Of a DNA stretch of 64,000 nucleotides, positions 41,228 to 53,870 are shown in pieces. The position numbers and the translations under genes were made by a program. Where the stretch lies: positions 8,823,035-8,887,034 of the forward strand of contig NC_133288.1 of the NCBI RefSeq assembly GCF_005239225.2. The letters are read 5' to 3'. The stretch comes from Populus alba. Taxonomy: Eukaryota; Streptophyta; Magnoliopsida; Malpighiales; Salicaceae. A model generated the notes under the pieces. It was given only the letters and a program-made list of their open reading frames with translations. It was not told the origin of the DNA and did not search any database. The first letter of the stretch is position 1, and each line of letters opens with the position of its first letter.

Positions 41228-44200
41228 TCAGTGATTGGTGTGAATCAGGTTTCTGATGGCATATTGTAGAATGCCTCCATGATCAAAATATGCCAGTTCC
41301 ACCTACACCAAAGTAACTAAACTTAGGCGCAAGCATATGAAGGAATTGAAGCATTTGAAATAAATGATATTATATTTTGAGGTGAAAAGCAAGGTTGAGT
41401 TTCCATCATTACCTCTGTATCAAAGCGTAAGGTACATGTAAATGACTTGCCATTGTCTGTCACCACTGTAACATCTTGACCTGGTCTAATCTCACTCACA
41501 TTACTAGGCAGATCAATGCTGTAGCACTCATGCCCAGTCAAGCCAAGGGTCTCAGCATCCTCCCCAGGCTTAAAACAAAGTGGAATGATACCCATTCCCA
41601 CCAAATTACTGCGGTGAATTCGCTCAAAGCTCTTGGCTATCACTGCTTTCACACCCTGGTCCAGGAACAATTTAAAGGATTACGATAAAAGCTTAAACGT
41701 CTAATGAAATTAGATGGGTTTCAGATGCTGGCAGAGACTGTACCAGTAGCATTGGACCCTTGGCAGCCCAATCACGAGAACTTCCACTCCCATACTCGGC
41801 ACCAGCCAAAATAACTGTATCACGTCCCTCACTCTTGTACCTCTGTTAACCAAAGTAACAAAACCAGAATTGAAACAACATCAAGGCCCCAACACAAGAA
41901 ATGTGATGCTTGTTTATGAATTCTTTATGATTTTGTTCAGTATTTAAGAACAATAACCTAAGCAATACATCTAAGATATATGAAACTAGCAATTGAAGTC
42001 ATCCATATGATTAAAATTTATGGATACTGTATGTTTCCCCAGTAAGGAGTAGACTTAACCCAGAACAGCACTGATTTGGACCATGGTTATCTAATGTAGT
42101 TACTTATTTGTTTTGCTAATCACAACATTTTAGTCTTATGGCCCTGACCATTAATAACCCTGAGTTAAAGCATAACCCAGGATATTTTTGCTCCCAACTT
42201 TTCTCAGTCCAAACATAAAGCATAACTGGACTTGATAGTATATGAAGTAACTTAGAAGAAATTACCATTGCAACATCAAACACAGATAGTTTCTCTCCAG
42301 TGGAAATATGAATTGTTTTAGGCCCAACTTCTCCTCCTAACAGTTTGTTGACAAGGCGAATGTTAGCAAATGTGCCTCTTGCCATCACTTCATCATTACC
42401 ACGGCGACTGCCATAGGAATTGAAGTCTCTTCTATCAACTCCACGTTCCATGAGGTATCTAGCAGCAGGACTGTCCTTGTGGATGCTGCCAGCTGGTGAA
42501 ATGTGATCAGTTGTAATACTGTCCCCGAAGTTGAGCAAGCAGTAAGCATCCTTCACACCATGTGGTCCTGGCGGAGACATAGTCATGCTTTTGAAATATG
42601 GTGGCTCATGTATGTAAGTTGATTTGGAATCCCAAGCATACAGAGTGCCTGAAGGAACAGATAATTGATTCCACATGGGATTTCCCTTGGTGATTGCCTG
42701 ATATGTAGCCTTAAACATATCAGGCAGAACACTCGAATGAACAACCTGCAGACCATCAAGAATAAGAAACAATGAGAGATCTGATCCGTAGCCTAATCAG
42801 ACAATTCAAAATCAAACTATAGAAGGGAGAGTAGCTTACTTGAGCAACTTCGTCATTGGACGGCCAAATATCCCTGAAAAATATCTTCTTTCCATCTTTT
42901 CCCACGCCAATTGGCTCTGTTTCAAAATCAATACCCACCTGCAGCATTGTCCCCGCATGAGATACATAATGTCCAGCACATGTAAATCAACAATTGGAAA
43001 GGAAAGTGGTGACCACAGAGCAACAGGAAGAGTTACCATTCAAAGTGAAGTAATAAGTCCAGTTTTTTTTTAAAAAAAAAATACATAGAATATAAGTTGA
43101 GTACCGTTCCAGCAAGTGCATAAGCTACTACAAGTGGCGGTGAAGCAAGATAATTAGCCCTTGTCAAAGGATGTACACGACCCTCGAAATTTCTATTCCC
43201 AGACAACACAGCAGCAGCCACTAGATCTACAAATGAGTACAAAATCAACAATATCATCAGTTCAAATGATTCCTAGAGAAATATCAGGACAAGAAATGTG
43301 TGTAAAAAAGACTACCATTTTCAGTGATAGCTGATGCCACTGCTTCATCTATATCTCCAGAATTTCCGATGCAGGTTGTGCATCCATAACCAACAATATG
43401 AAACCCTAGCTGATTAAGATACTTCTGCAAGCCACTGCAGATGTCGTGCAGAAATCAGAAATGCATTGCTATAGCCGCATAAAGTTTACAAGCATCAGAT
43501 CAGGACTCTAAACCATACCTCTTTTCCAAATATTTGGTTACAACCCCAGAACCTGGAGCAAGACTTGTCTTAATCCATGGTTTCACCTGATAAAAGAATG
43601 AAAAACTTACAAATCCAATCACAATCTCTTAGCAACTCAATAATTAATGTGATATAATCTCCTAACAAGACCATATACTTGGAAAATCAGCCTGGAGATT
43701 TTGTAATTCAAGTTTCACATGTCAACAATATAGAATATGTAGAAAAGATAATGGATAAAATTAAGCCTCTCTAGTTTTAATGGATGGAGGAAAAGTGTGC
43801 AGGATACTAACATAATCCAAAAACTTTTTTTAAACTAACAATGGTTTAATCCAGCATTAAAAAATTGGAGTCTCACATTCTGAAGCTTTTGAAATGATGT
43901 GAATAGATGCTCAGAATTTATTAGATTCACAACACAGACTCTTGAAAACATAAAAAAGAAACAAGGGAGGTTACAACAATATTATTAGCCAAATCACACT
44001 GTAGTACCAATCAAACACAACATATATAATTCCTCCAGAATTAGCAACGGAGTACGCAATATATAATTCCCTTCATCTGTTTTAGTCTGGTCAATGTTCC
44101 CTTTTATCTTGCAGTTGTATCCTTTATTCTGTTAAATATTGTTATAATCAGGATAGCATAAGCTGAAGGAAAAAAGTTTAAAAGAAGAAACATCCAACCT

Positions 44201-47200
44201 CCAATCCTAGTTCACAAGCTTTCTTTGCAACTAAAGCAGCTCCAAGCATGACACTAGGGTTTGAGGTATTTGTGCAACTAGTAATCGCAGCTATAACAAC
44301 ATCACCATGTCTGAGTTGGGCTGGAGTCCCACGAAAACTGAACTCAGCAACCTTGCTTTGAGATTCTTTTGGTATAGCAAATCCCTGTAATGCCATGAAA
44401 AAAGGTAAGAGACAGACAAGGGGGGGTGTTTCATTCACAGCAGGAAAACTAAGATATGACAGATATCAAACAATTTGATTACCAGAGCAAAATATGCTTT
44501 GGATAGTAGCAAAAGGACTGGGTTGGCTTGTTTATTTTGGAAAATCTTTCCATATTTTTCTTTGATGTATCTTTGAGACATTTGTAAGCTGATGCAATTG
44601 AATAAAAATGCAAAGGAACCCCTCCTTTTCTGCCTTCTTATGTTATTAAAACAAACTACAAACAATCTACTATTATTCTTTGAATAGAACCAAATTGTGG
44701 AACTTCCTCAATTACTTTTCTGCCCTTATTACTCTGATGACTTCCGTTTCCACCTAACCCATTTGCAACCCCCCTCCCCCCAAAAAAAAAAAAAAAAAAA
44801 ATAGTGTAAACCGATGCCTTTTATGCAGTCTTGTAAGTTGATAAAATTCTCACCTTAAATCCAACCCTGTTGTCTAAGCATGCATGCCAATCAGCTTTCA
44901 TTTCTCTCAACGGAACTCGATCATGTGGCCTGCAATAATCTGATTATGACATTGACCGAGAAATATTGGAATATAACAATCAGACAAAGAAGAAAAAAAT
45001 TTAAAAATGTTTATAAGCATAACCTTTTAGGTCCTGAAATACAAGGTTCAACATCCTCGAGATTCAATGCTAGATAAGAAGAGTACATTCTCTCAATCTG
45101 GGGCTGAGGTCCGACCAAATAATTCACAATGACATAATTATATTTAGATAAAGAGAATTTTTTCACAGTAACATAATAAATACATTGAATGACCATACAC
45201 TATGAAAGCAATGAAGTAATATATATTGTTTACCTCACTGTAGTCCACAAACATCCTGTTAGCTCTTAAATAGGATTCTATCATGGAGATCTGCATTATT
45301 TAGGTTTCCAAGTCAGCATATACAATGGCCACATTAAATGCAGTACAGTATCATTTTATGGCTTACAGTTTCATCACTTCTGCCTGTCAGTTTCAGATAT
45401 TGCAGTGTGACATGATCCACAGGAAAGAAACCCATGGTAGCTCCATACTCAGGAGACATGTTGGCAATAGTAGCACGATCTGCTAGTGACAATTCACTCA
45501 TGCCCTCACCTACAGACATTAGCAAAAGCCAAAAATCTAATGTGAGATAAAGAAATAGATTACATAGTGATCAAAACACAAATTGATGCACAAGGAGTAT
45601 CAAAGGGTGTACCATAGAACTCCACAAACTTGCCAACAACCCCATGCTTTCTCAGCATTTGAGTCACTGTCAAAACCAAATCAGTGGCTGTCACACCATC
45701 TCTAAGTTTTCCTGATAACTTAAACCCAACCACACCAGGCAGGACCATGCTCATGGGCTGCATGCAAAGTGAAAGATACATTGGATGAATTGTTGATGGG
45801 AAAAATTACAGGCGTGAGACAAAGGCTACAGAAAGCACAAGCAAATAGAAAATTTCTCACTGGTTAATTGAATGCAGGTAGAAAAAGAATCAAGGAATCA
45901 GTTAGGGGATTGCAAATACATTTATGTCAATTAGAGACTCGTTCCAGATTGTAGACATTGAATGTAAATATAATAACAAATCTTTTACCTGGCCAAGCAT
46001 TGCAGCTTCGGCTTCTATCCCACCAACTCCCCAACCAGCAACACCTAATCCATCTATCATAGTAGTGTGTGAGTCTGTACCAACAACACTATCAGGATAA
46101 AGCAAACCATTTGTGTTGAACACCACCCTCCCAAGGTATTCCAAGTTGACCTGGTAATCAAATTGTTAAACTTCAAACATCTGCATATGAATACATACCT
46201 ATGCATTGCATTTTTTAAACTGACAGAGCTCATTCCCCTTGATTGCATCCAAGCATTTGTTATTTTTTTTTTTTTTCAAGAAACATGAAATGTCAACTGT
46301 GTTACCGCTCTGTTGAAAAAGCTGCCTCACCTGGTGAACTATACCAGACCCAGGAGGAACAACAAGCATGTTTTGGAAAGCATTTGAGCCCCATTTAAGG
46401 AACGCAAATCTTTCTTTGTTTCTTTGGAACTCAAGCTCCATATTAGCCTGCACTGCATTTTCTGATCTTGCCACATCAACCTGAACTGAGTGATCAATAA
46501 CAAGATCAACTGGAACCTGCACACACAAATTCCACTGGTTAATTCCTTAAACAATAACATGGCAATCAAAATGTCTTCACCCAAGCACATGTCATAGCAG
46601 ATAAAAATAGCAAACGACTTAGAAGCAACAAATTACATAAATTGAAATGGCAGTTATCCTGATGATGCAAAGAGAAAACAGCTCACCAATGGGTTGATCT
46701 TATTAGAATCACCTCCCAGATTATTCATCGCATCTCGCATGCAGGCAAGGTCAACAACAGCAGGAACGCCAGTAAAATCCTGAGAACAGAATCATAACAA
46801 CATCAATAATAATTATAGCAACGATCAATAACAATGGCATGTATTTTCTCTATCAAAAAGTACACCGATCGAATGACCAATGTCATTTACCTGAAGAAGG
46901 ACTCTAGCAGGCTTGAATGGAATTTCAACTAATTTAGGAGCAGTATTCTCCCAATCAATAATCTTCTCAACATCATTACTCTTAACCTGAAACTCATCGC
47001 AGTTTCTAATTGCCGATTCCAGGAGAATCTTAATTGAATACGGCAATCTATCTGCAATAACACACAAAAACCAACCAAACTCAATATCCAAAATCCCACG
47101 TCAAAAAAAAAAAATCAACTTTTCAGTAAAAAGATTCAAGCTTTAGCCAAAGAATTAAAAAAAAAAAAAAAAAAGGCCTGAACCTTTCATCCTAATAAAT

Positions 47201-47550
47201 AGATTCTCATTCTTTGACAGATTCGACGGCAAACATAAATCACATAATGTCGAACTTCATTTATTTTTATCCTTTCTCAGTAACCAAACTCAAACTCAAC
47301 AAACTAAAAGTACAAAAATACTAACCAATTCTGGGGTCATTGAGATCAGGCAAGCTATAGTATTTGCCAAATTCGCCACCAGGTTTCTCAAGTGTCTTCA
47401 ATATAGACTTGAAAGGATTTTCATTCACTGTCAAGAAAAGCAAAAACCCACATCAAAGAAATCAAAATCATATTCACTTACTTCAAAACAATCATTTGGG
47501 TTACAAAATTTAGGATCAGATTTTAGTTTCAAGTTCGGATTTTTACCCAT
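41228..47550 (-). CDS. ACO: Aconitate hydratase, cytosolic / IRP1-like class, complete
   Basis: 4Fe-4S enzyme converting citrate to isocitrate. Twenty exons join in frame to 899 residues: 47547-47550, 47326-47427, 46891-47051, 46687-46779, 46331-46516, 45989-46150, 45613-45757, 45367-45509, 45234-45290, 45024-45103, 44854-44929, 44199-44384, 43519-43586, 43316-43434, 43105-43226, 42840-42938, 42266-42745, 41744-41842, 41413-41655, 41228-41302. Cluster ligands are Cys-440 in SCTNTSNP and Cys-506 and Cys-509 in [12 protein letters not shown]. Other conserved blocks are [34 protein letters not shown] and the swivel-domain [13 protein letters not shown]. The protein starts [17 protein letters not shown], so there is no mitochondrial presequence, as in Arabidopsis ACO1 (about 898 residues). 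The first coding segment is just ATGG before intron 1. All introns are GT-AG. A longer transit-peptide start from an upstream alternative exon cannot be excluded. Confidence 0.97.
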
Positions 47551-48607
47551 TTTGATAATCTGAGATTTCTCAATCTACAAGGAAATGAAGATTTAGCGCA
47601 CTAAAAATCAGATCTGTAGAGAATTAAAGAGAGACAAAGCGAGAGTTGGTAGGTCTATTGGGAGGAGGAAAAAAGATTGTTGGGCACGTTGTGGAGTTTT
47701 GTCAGTATATTCTGGACGCAGTGTCCATCTTGATTATTTTTTCACTTTGTTTTTGTATCTGGTATATTTTAAGAGTATATTTTATTTAAAAGTATATTAA
47801 ATTTTTTTTAATTTTTTTTTAAATTACTATATTAAAAAATAAATCACACTCTTATAATATTTAAAAAAACTAATTTATAAAACTGAAAAACCATAAAAAT
47901 AGTCCAAGAACATAATATCAAACTAGAAAAAAAGTTTATTTCTAGCCCTCGATCTATCTTTAAGAAATTATTGAGGTTCAAAATAATTACCATCAAAATT
48001 CTCCAATGAAACACAATAACAACAAAATTAATCATTTTAGTGTTCAGGTAGTATATTGGTCTACACTTCACCGTAGGTTTGACCAATTATTTTTTTAAAT
48101 GTAAGAAAAAAATTGAGAACATGAAGAATTTTTTAACTATGTTATTAAACCTGATCAAGTGGGTTAATTTTAAAATCTCTTGACCCAACTTTTTACCTAA
48201 CTCAAGTTTTCAATTAAACCATGTGGGAGCTAACTCGACTTAAATCAATTGATTTTATTGGTCTAAATGCAACATTGATGATCGATAAAAACATCACCAA
48301 ACCCATAAATTGGAGCAACTAAGGCAACTCGAGTTACCTGACAAACCTGCAAATCACGCTAACCTCATAGAAAGACAAAATAAAAAGACAAAAATTGACA
48401 AAAATATTTTTTAAAAAAAATCATAACAAAAAAAAAAAAAGAAAATGCATTACCACATTACCCGGTGGTCTTGTGTATTTGGTAAGGCAGCACAGCCAAC
48501 TTTTCAAACTACTATTTTTTTTAAAATGCAACAAATTAATGTTTTATTTTGGATGTATTTTTATAGTTTTGATGTATTAGTATAAAAAGAAAAAAAAAAA
48601 AAAAAAA
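47551..48607. other. Aconitase upstream region and AT-rich flank
   Basis: 47551-47720 is the likely 5' leader and promoter of the aconitase gene, with purine-rich runs when read on the plus strand. 47760-47850 resembles part of the AT-rich MITE-like family. 48130-48360 has AACTCGA- and TTGACCC-type motifs like those at 24880-26170. No gene is seen. Confidence 0.5.
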
Positions 48608-49527
48608 CACCCTGAGCATCTTATAATTTACTATATTTCACACTTTAGCTCTGTTGTTTTGAAAAATATAATTTACATCCTTAACTTTATAATTTCATTA
48701 CGCTTCACGTAACACACAAAAAAGCAACAAAAAATGTTAGATTATTTTCAGTTTGCCATTATATTCAATATAATGAATAAATAGCCATTCTTGCTTTTAA
48801 AATAACATATTACCACTAAAAAAAAACTGCCATTCTCTTTGCCAAACATGAAACCCTAGCCACCGGCTTGAATTCAGTCGAAGAAACCCTTAACATTCTC
48901 TTTTGTTTCTCTACACTTTGGACTCTGCTGCAAGTGTAGATGAAAAGAATAGGAGGTTGGAATTCCATAAATTCATGCCATCATTGGCTCTTTATTGTTT
49001 TCAATCAAGAAACCCTCAACAATCTCTATGTCACCTCAACTAGATTTTTGTTGTGTTGTGCAGTATTCTTGTATTGTCAAATGGCATTGCATTTTTCAGT
49101 TTAATTCACAGTCCATAGAGGAAATTATGGTTTCTAAGAGGGAGATAGGACAAGGCATTGGAAGAGGATGAACCAATTTTCCAAGGGGAGGCTATGAAAA
49201 AAACAAATGTAGGAAAAGGGCAAAAAAAAGAACCATAAAATTTTGAAAATTTTAACCTTTAGCATAGATTCACCAAGTGTTTTATCTTCATGTTTGGCAA
49301 AGAGAGTGATAGTTTTTTTTTAATGGTAATTTTATTGTTTTAAAGCAACATGGGCTCTTTAATTATTAAATTAAATATAATGAAAAACATGTAAATTTTT
49401 TATTATTTTTTTTTGTTATGTAAAGTGTTATAAGATTATAAAGTTCAGGATGTAATTAAACAATAATTTTTAAAATAATAGAGATACATGGTGTAAAATG
49501 AAGTAAATTATAGGATGTTCATGGTAA
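48608..49527. mobile_element. Long-inverted-repeat element, about 0.92 kb
   Basis: The left arm 48608-48852 and the right arm 49287-49527 are inverted copies of one another over about 240 bp. Paired landmarks are GCCAAACATGAA against TTCATGTTTGGC at the inner ends, TTAAGGATGTAAA-type against TTCAGGATGTAA in the middle, and CTGAGCATCTTATAATTTAC against GTAAATTATAGGATGTTCAT at the outer ends. The arms differ by substitutions and small indels. The 434-bp core has higher GC than its surroundings and contains a short internal direct repeat (GAAACCCTTAACATTCTC and GAAACCCTCAACAATCTC). No transposase is present, so it is non-autonomous; a MULE-like or foldback element is possible. No target-site duplication was found. 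Confidence 0.8.
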
Positions 49528-51421
49528 TTTCCTTTTTATTTTTAAAAAAACTATTATTATTTAAAAAATACTTTATAGAGCATTACCAAGCATGCCAAAT
49601 CTATTATTTTACAAGCTACATTTTAAAGAATTCTTTTTCTTTGTATGGGTGTTTAAAAAAAAAAAGCTGCTAAATTGATAAAAAAAAATTATTTACAATT
49701 TTGTTTATTCAAACACTAAAAAAATAAATGTACATCAATATTTTTAGATTAATTAATCAAAAAAATTTTGAATTACTAGTTAAATACAGTTACATCTTTA
49801 ATATTTAATATTTTTATTTTTCTTCCGCGCACCTAAAAGACAGAACAATGGGACTCTTCTTTTAGGTATCCATCCACCAACTCCACTAAAAACAAATAAA
49901 AAGCATGCAATAGTCAACAAAAGCCCAAATGTACACATGTTAACATACAAAAAAATAAAAAATTAATTAAATCAAGAAAATAAAAAAATAATAATTAAAA
50001 ATCCAAACTGTAAAACAAACTGATTAAAAATTTTAAAAAAAACCGACCGGTTTCGATTTTATAAGCCTTAAAATCAAAAAAATCAAATCAAATCAAACCC
50101 AAAACAAAAAAATCTAGCCAAACTAAAAAAAAGACCAAGCCAAACCGGTTTGTCTTAAAAAACCAAACCGAACTGAAACCGGTCGGTTTGAACCGGTTTT
50201 AGTATTTTTTTTTTTTAATTTTGGTTTAGTTATATTTTTTTTATAAAAATGAATCTAAAATAATTACCTCTAAAATTTTTTTTAATAAAAGTTCAAATAA
50301 TTTACATAAGGGATATATAATAAATTTTCAAAAAATTTTTAAAAGACTAAAACGATGAAATTTATAACTTTTTTTTAAATAATAATAATAATAATAATAA
50401 GACGAAGAAAAATAATAAAATACTAAATAGATTTTAATCGAATTCATTTATATTTTCTTGGGAAACTTTATCTATTGAAAGAACATTTAAGATGGTATAA
50501 TTTTTTATTTTTTTTTATCTCTGTCTATATCTTTAATATCTGTAGAAGATAATATAAGAACCATTAAAAAGTAACTCTATAAAATAAAAGGGTTTGCAAA
50601 AACTATAATTCTAATATAATTATGTTACGATTGAGTCATGTGTCTATGTATTTGTGTTATATATAAAATTTTATTTGAATTAAAAGCTCCTCTAAATAAA
50701 AGTAATTCACAAATATTGTAATATAATATAATTATTATAGAGAAAACATTTTAATTTAATAATATTAAAAATGAGTATTAGTATAAAAAGATCCAATGTT
50801 TTATAAATTTATATTTTTTGGAGTTTTTCAATTATAGATATTACTAAATATAATAATTATAAATTATAAGAAAATACATTACAAATTATCATACTTTACT
50901 TTTTATAATCGTCTTAATATTCAAAAGACTCATTTAAACAAAATAATTCATAAAATTTCTACTAATTGATTATCTCCTTTATATAATCTTTTAAATCAAT
51001 AAAATGTTACGATGTCGAACTTTCTCTCCTTCTCTTCCATATAGTCCCAAATAATTCTCCTTCTCTAGTATTAGAGCCTAGAGAATAATCAACAATAGCA
51101 TAAGTCAAAGTATATTTCACAGCGTTGGTCAGCTATTACGTGTCTTTTGGTCGGTTGTTGTTAGCCAAGGTTACGTATTTGGTGATCCCCTGTTAGGTGT
51201 ACTATATACTAAATTTTATTATTGTTCATTTTTTGGTTTTTGTTTTGTTTCTCTTTCATTACATCTAGATTATTTGTCACCTTCTAGAGCTTGACCTTCA
51301 AGGAGTAGTATGACTATGCATCCAAATTCCTTTGAACATGATATTATTCAAGATTTCAATAAATAAAAAAATATCAAATAGCCGCAATTGAACATCTTCA
51401 AAACTAGAATATACCCAAAGA

Positions 51422-51458
<37 letters not shown>

Positions 51459-51606
51459 TATATCAAATTGAAACCTTCCTCCTTCAACTTATATAACTAG
51501 AATAACTAGAAAAATTCAATATATATGCATATTTTGATTTTTATCCAAAATTTATAGTATCATTAATTGATCCAAATATTACAAAAACTTTAACCTTAAA
51601 TATTAA
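49528..51606. other. Intergenic, AT-rich, no gene
   Basis: No coding region. 50040-50200 has an accumulation of ACCGGTTTG- and AACCGGTC-type motifs on both strands, a low-complexity dispersed repeat. A (TA)n run lies at 51427-51456. The rest is AT-rich DNA without visible structure. Confidence 0.5.
51427..51456. repeat. (TA)n microsatellite
   Basis: An uninterrupted TA dinucleotide run of 30 bp. Confidence 0.97.
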
Positions 51607-51621
51607 AACTCCTACAAACAT

Positions 51622-51803
51622 AACCATATAGTAGATGGTATAGTGGTAAGAGCTTGGCACCAAGCAGTTTGCTTCCCCTGTGGTCTCAAGTTTGAGCCAT
51701 GTAATTGTTAATATGATGGTCACTAGAGGCTTACATGGTCGTTAACTTCAGGGCTCGTGGGATTAATCGAGGTGCACGCAAGCTGGCCTAGACACTTACG
51801 TTA

Positions 51804-51834
<31 letters not shown>
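51622..51834 (+). mobile_element. tRNA-derived SINE (copy 2) with target-site duplication
   Basis: It starts with an A-box-like TATAGTGGTAAGAGCTTGG and has a B-box-like GGTCTCAAGTTTGAGCC. The body contains GGCTTACATGGTCGTTAACT, and the tail AAGCTGGCCTAGACAC is followed by a TAA repeat. AACTCCTACAAACAT at 51607-51621 and AACTCTTACAAACAT at 51835-51849 flank it, a 15-bp target-site duplication with one mismatch. The 3' 130 bp closely match the copy at 63240-63452. Confidence 0.88.
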
Positions 51835-51837
<3 letters not shown>

Positions 51838-51849
51838 TCTTACAAACAT

Positions 51850-52900
51850 GCTCAAGACTCAAGAAATGTAGAGATATCATATTTCAATCTGCTAGGCATT
51901 ACCCAGTTAAGATTACAAACCTAAACTCTAGAAAATCAACAAGCGACACTATATGTCTAGTTCAAAGACTTTAAACCTTCATAGAGTAGACTTTAATAGG
52001 ACTATCACCAAGTCATACTATAAATGGTAGATTCTCCAACTTTATTTCATTCACAAAGCGAGTGCAATATGCAAGTCAATTAAATATTGTTAAAAAGAAA
52101 TTCTAAATTGATAAAGAAAATTTTTTTTTTATGATTTATATTTAGCACATAATACTAAATTAAGAAATCAAATTTTCAAAACATATAATTAAAAACAAAG
52201 AAATCAATTACAGGCAAAATACTATGAAAACCCTTAACAAAACTCAAAATCATATCCCACTCGTTATATGGTTCAAAACTTACGGGAAACAATCAAAACA
52301 TATAAATATTCAAGCCATTGCTAAAATGTTTTGGCATATAACAACAAATAATCAAGACAATTATGTACACCCTTTTTAGAAAATCAAAATGAAATCATTG
52401 TTGTGCTCTTTAAATCAATTATTTTTCATATTAACAAACCAATCTCATAAAAAATTTAAAATCAATTTAACTTCAAATAACTATACCAATAAAAATAATT
52501 ACATACAATAGTTCAATAATTACAATCAATTGAAACAAATGTCTTGACTTGTTTCCCTTCCATATAAAGGGAGGGAGAAAAAATCATAACTTAAAATAAA
52601 ATATCATCAGTCTCTTCAACTTTTAATATTTCAGAGTTACTTTTTGTATCACCTTAAATATCAAATGATCAAATTATCTTTATTAGATAAATCTATCAAT
52701 ACCATAACATAAAGCTAAAAAATTTACAATTACAAGCATTGTCAAAACAAATTTCTATCATAAATCAAGAAGAAAATAATCAAAGTGAATTAAAGGATCT
52801 TATTGAAATATTTTAGAAAGATTTATTTATTAATAAAATTAGAAATCTCATATTATACCAATACCAAAAACCCAAAATCAAACATTATAATAATGGATAA
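51850..52900. other. Intergenic, AT-rich, probably old repeat DNA
   Basis: No gene is seen. It may include remains of whatever element gave the coat/gag-like trace that follows, but I could not place any domain here. Confidence 0.4.
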
Positions 52901-53870
52901 ATACTTGAAGATATTCAAATAGAAGACTTACCTCATAAAACTCAATCTCAACATGACATAGAAAACACTTATAAATGGAACATAGATGGTTTAAGTGAGC
53001 ATAATGTTCTCAATCTAATATAGAAAATAACAATGACTATAACTGCCTCTAAATTTAGGAATCAATCTAATAAAAAATAGATCAAGCCTTAATATTACCT
53101 CAAATTAAAGGATGGTGTGGCTATTATCTGTAAGAAAAAAAAATGGACATGTCCGCTTGAACATTGTCAAAATAGAGAATGAAATTACTTCAACTCTAAT
53201 AATAGTTCAAAATGTTGTTTCAATACTAATCTTTGTGATCATTAAACACTTCATTCTAGATCTTTTATAATTTCAAGAAAAATAATCATAAATACTATTA
53301 AACCTAACATGTTCTGAACTTCAAGATTTTAAGTTGTATAAAGATACCTTCTTGTTAAAATTTTTCATTAAAAAAGAATGTCAATATTCATTTTTGGAAA
53401 GAAAGATATTTTTTTGGGCTTCCAAAATAATTTGCTAAAAAAAAAATAAGATTAGGAATTCTCATATATATCAAAACCTTATAAGACTATATCATATAAG
53501 AGACCTCATGACACACATAAACAATAAAGGATTAGCCCTTTGTATAAATCTTAAACTCAAAGACAAAATGAAAAATGAGCTTTATGGAAGTAAAAACAAA
53601 AATAGGATCATTTTTGTTTCCAATAAAGATATGAAACCGTAGTAGTAGCAAGGCTTCAAGGAAAAAAAAAGAAAAAAAATTAGAAAAAAAATAAAAAATA
53701 AAAACAAAACAAAATAAAAAAACACTATGTAATAAAAAAATGGTCAAACAAACCTTAAAAAATAAAAATTAAAAGCACAAATCCAAAACAACCAACATGT
53801 TACAGATATGGTCATGTAGGATATCATAATAGTCAACGTAAAATAAAAAAGACATTCAAGAAATAAATAT
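52900..53870 (+). pseudogene. Decayed retroelement or pararetrovirus-type coat/Gag region
   Basis: Plus-strand translation gives broken pieces in several frames whose order resembles the capsid region of plant caulimovirid-like integrated sequences or a related LTR-retrotransposon Gag. There is a short aromatic block around 53110, a lysine-rich stretch near 53660-53780, and a zinc-knuckle trace near 53800-53835 in which the second cysteine is replaced. Stops and frameshifts are dense, so nothing here can be expressed. Whether it is an old viral integration or a retrotransposon cannot be decided without a search; no polymerase region is recognisable next to it. Confidence 0.45.

Noticed and set aside
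51622..51700. Possible tRNA gene
   Set aside because: A- and B-box-like motifs are present, but no cloverleaf forms and a SINE body, tail and target-site duplication follow.
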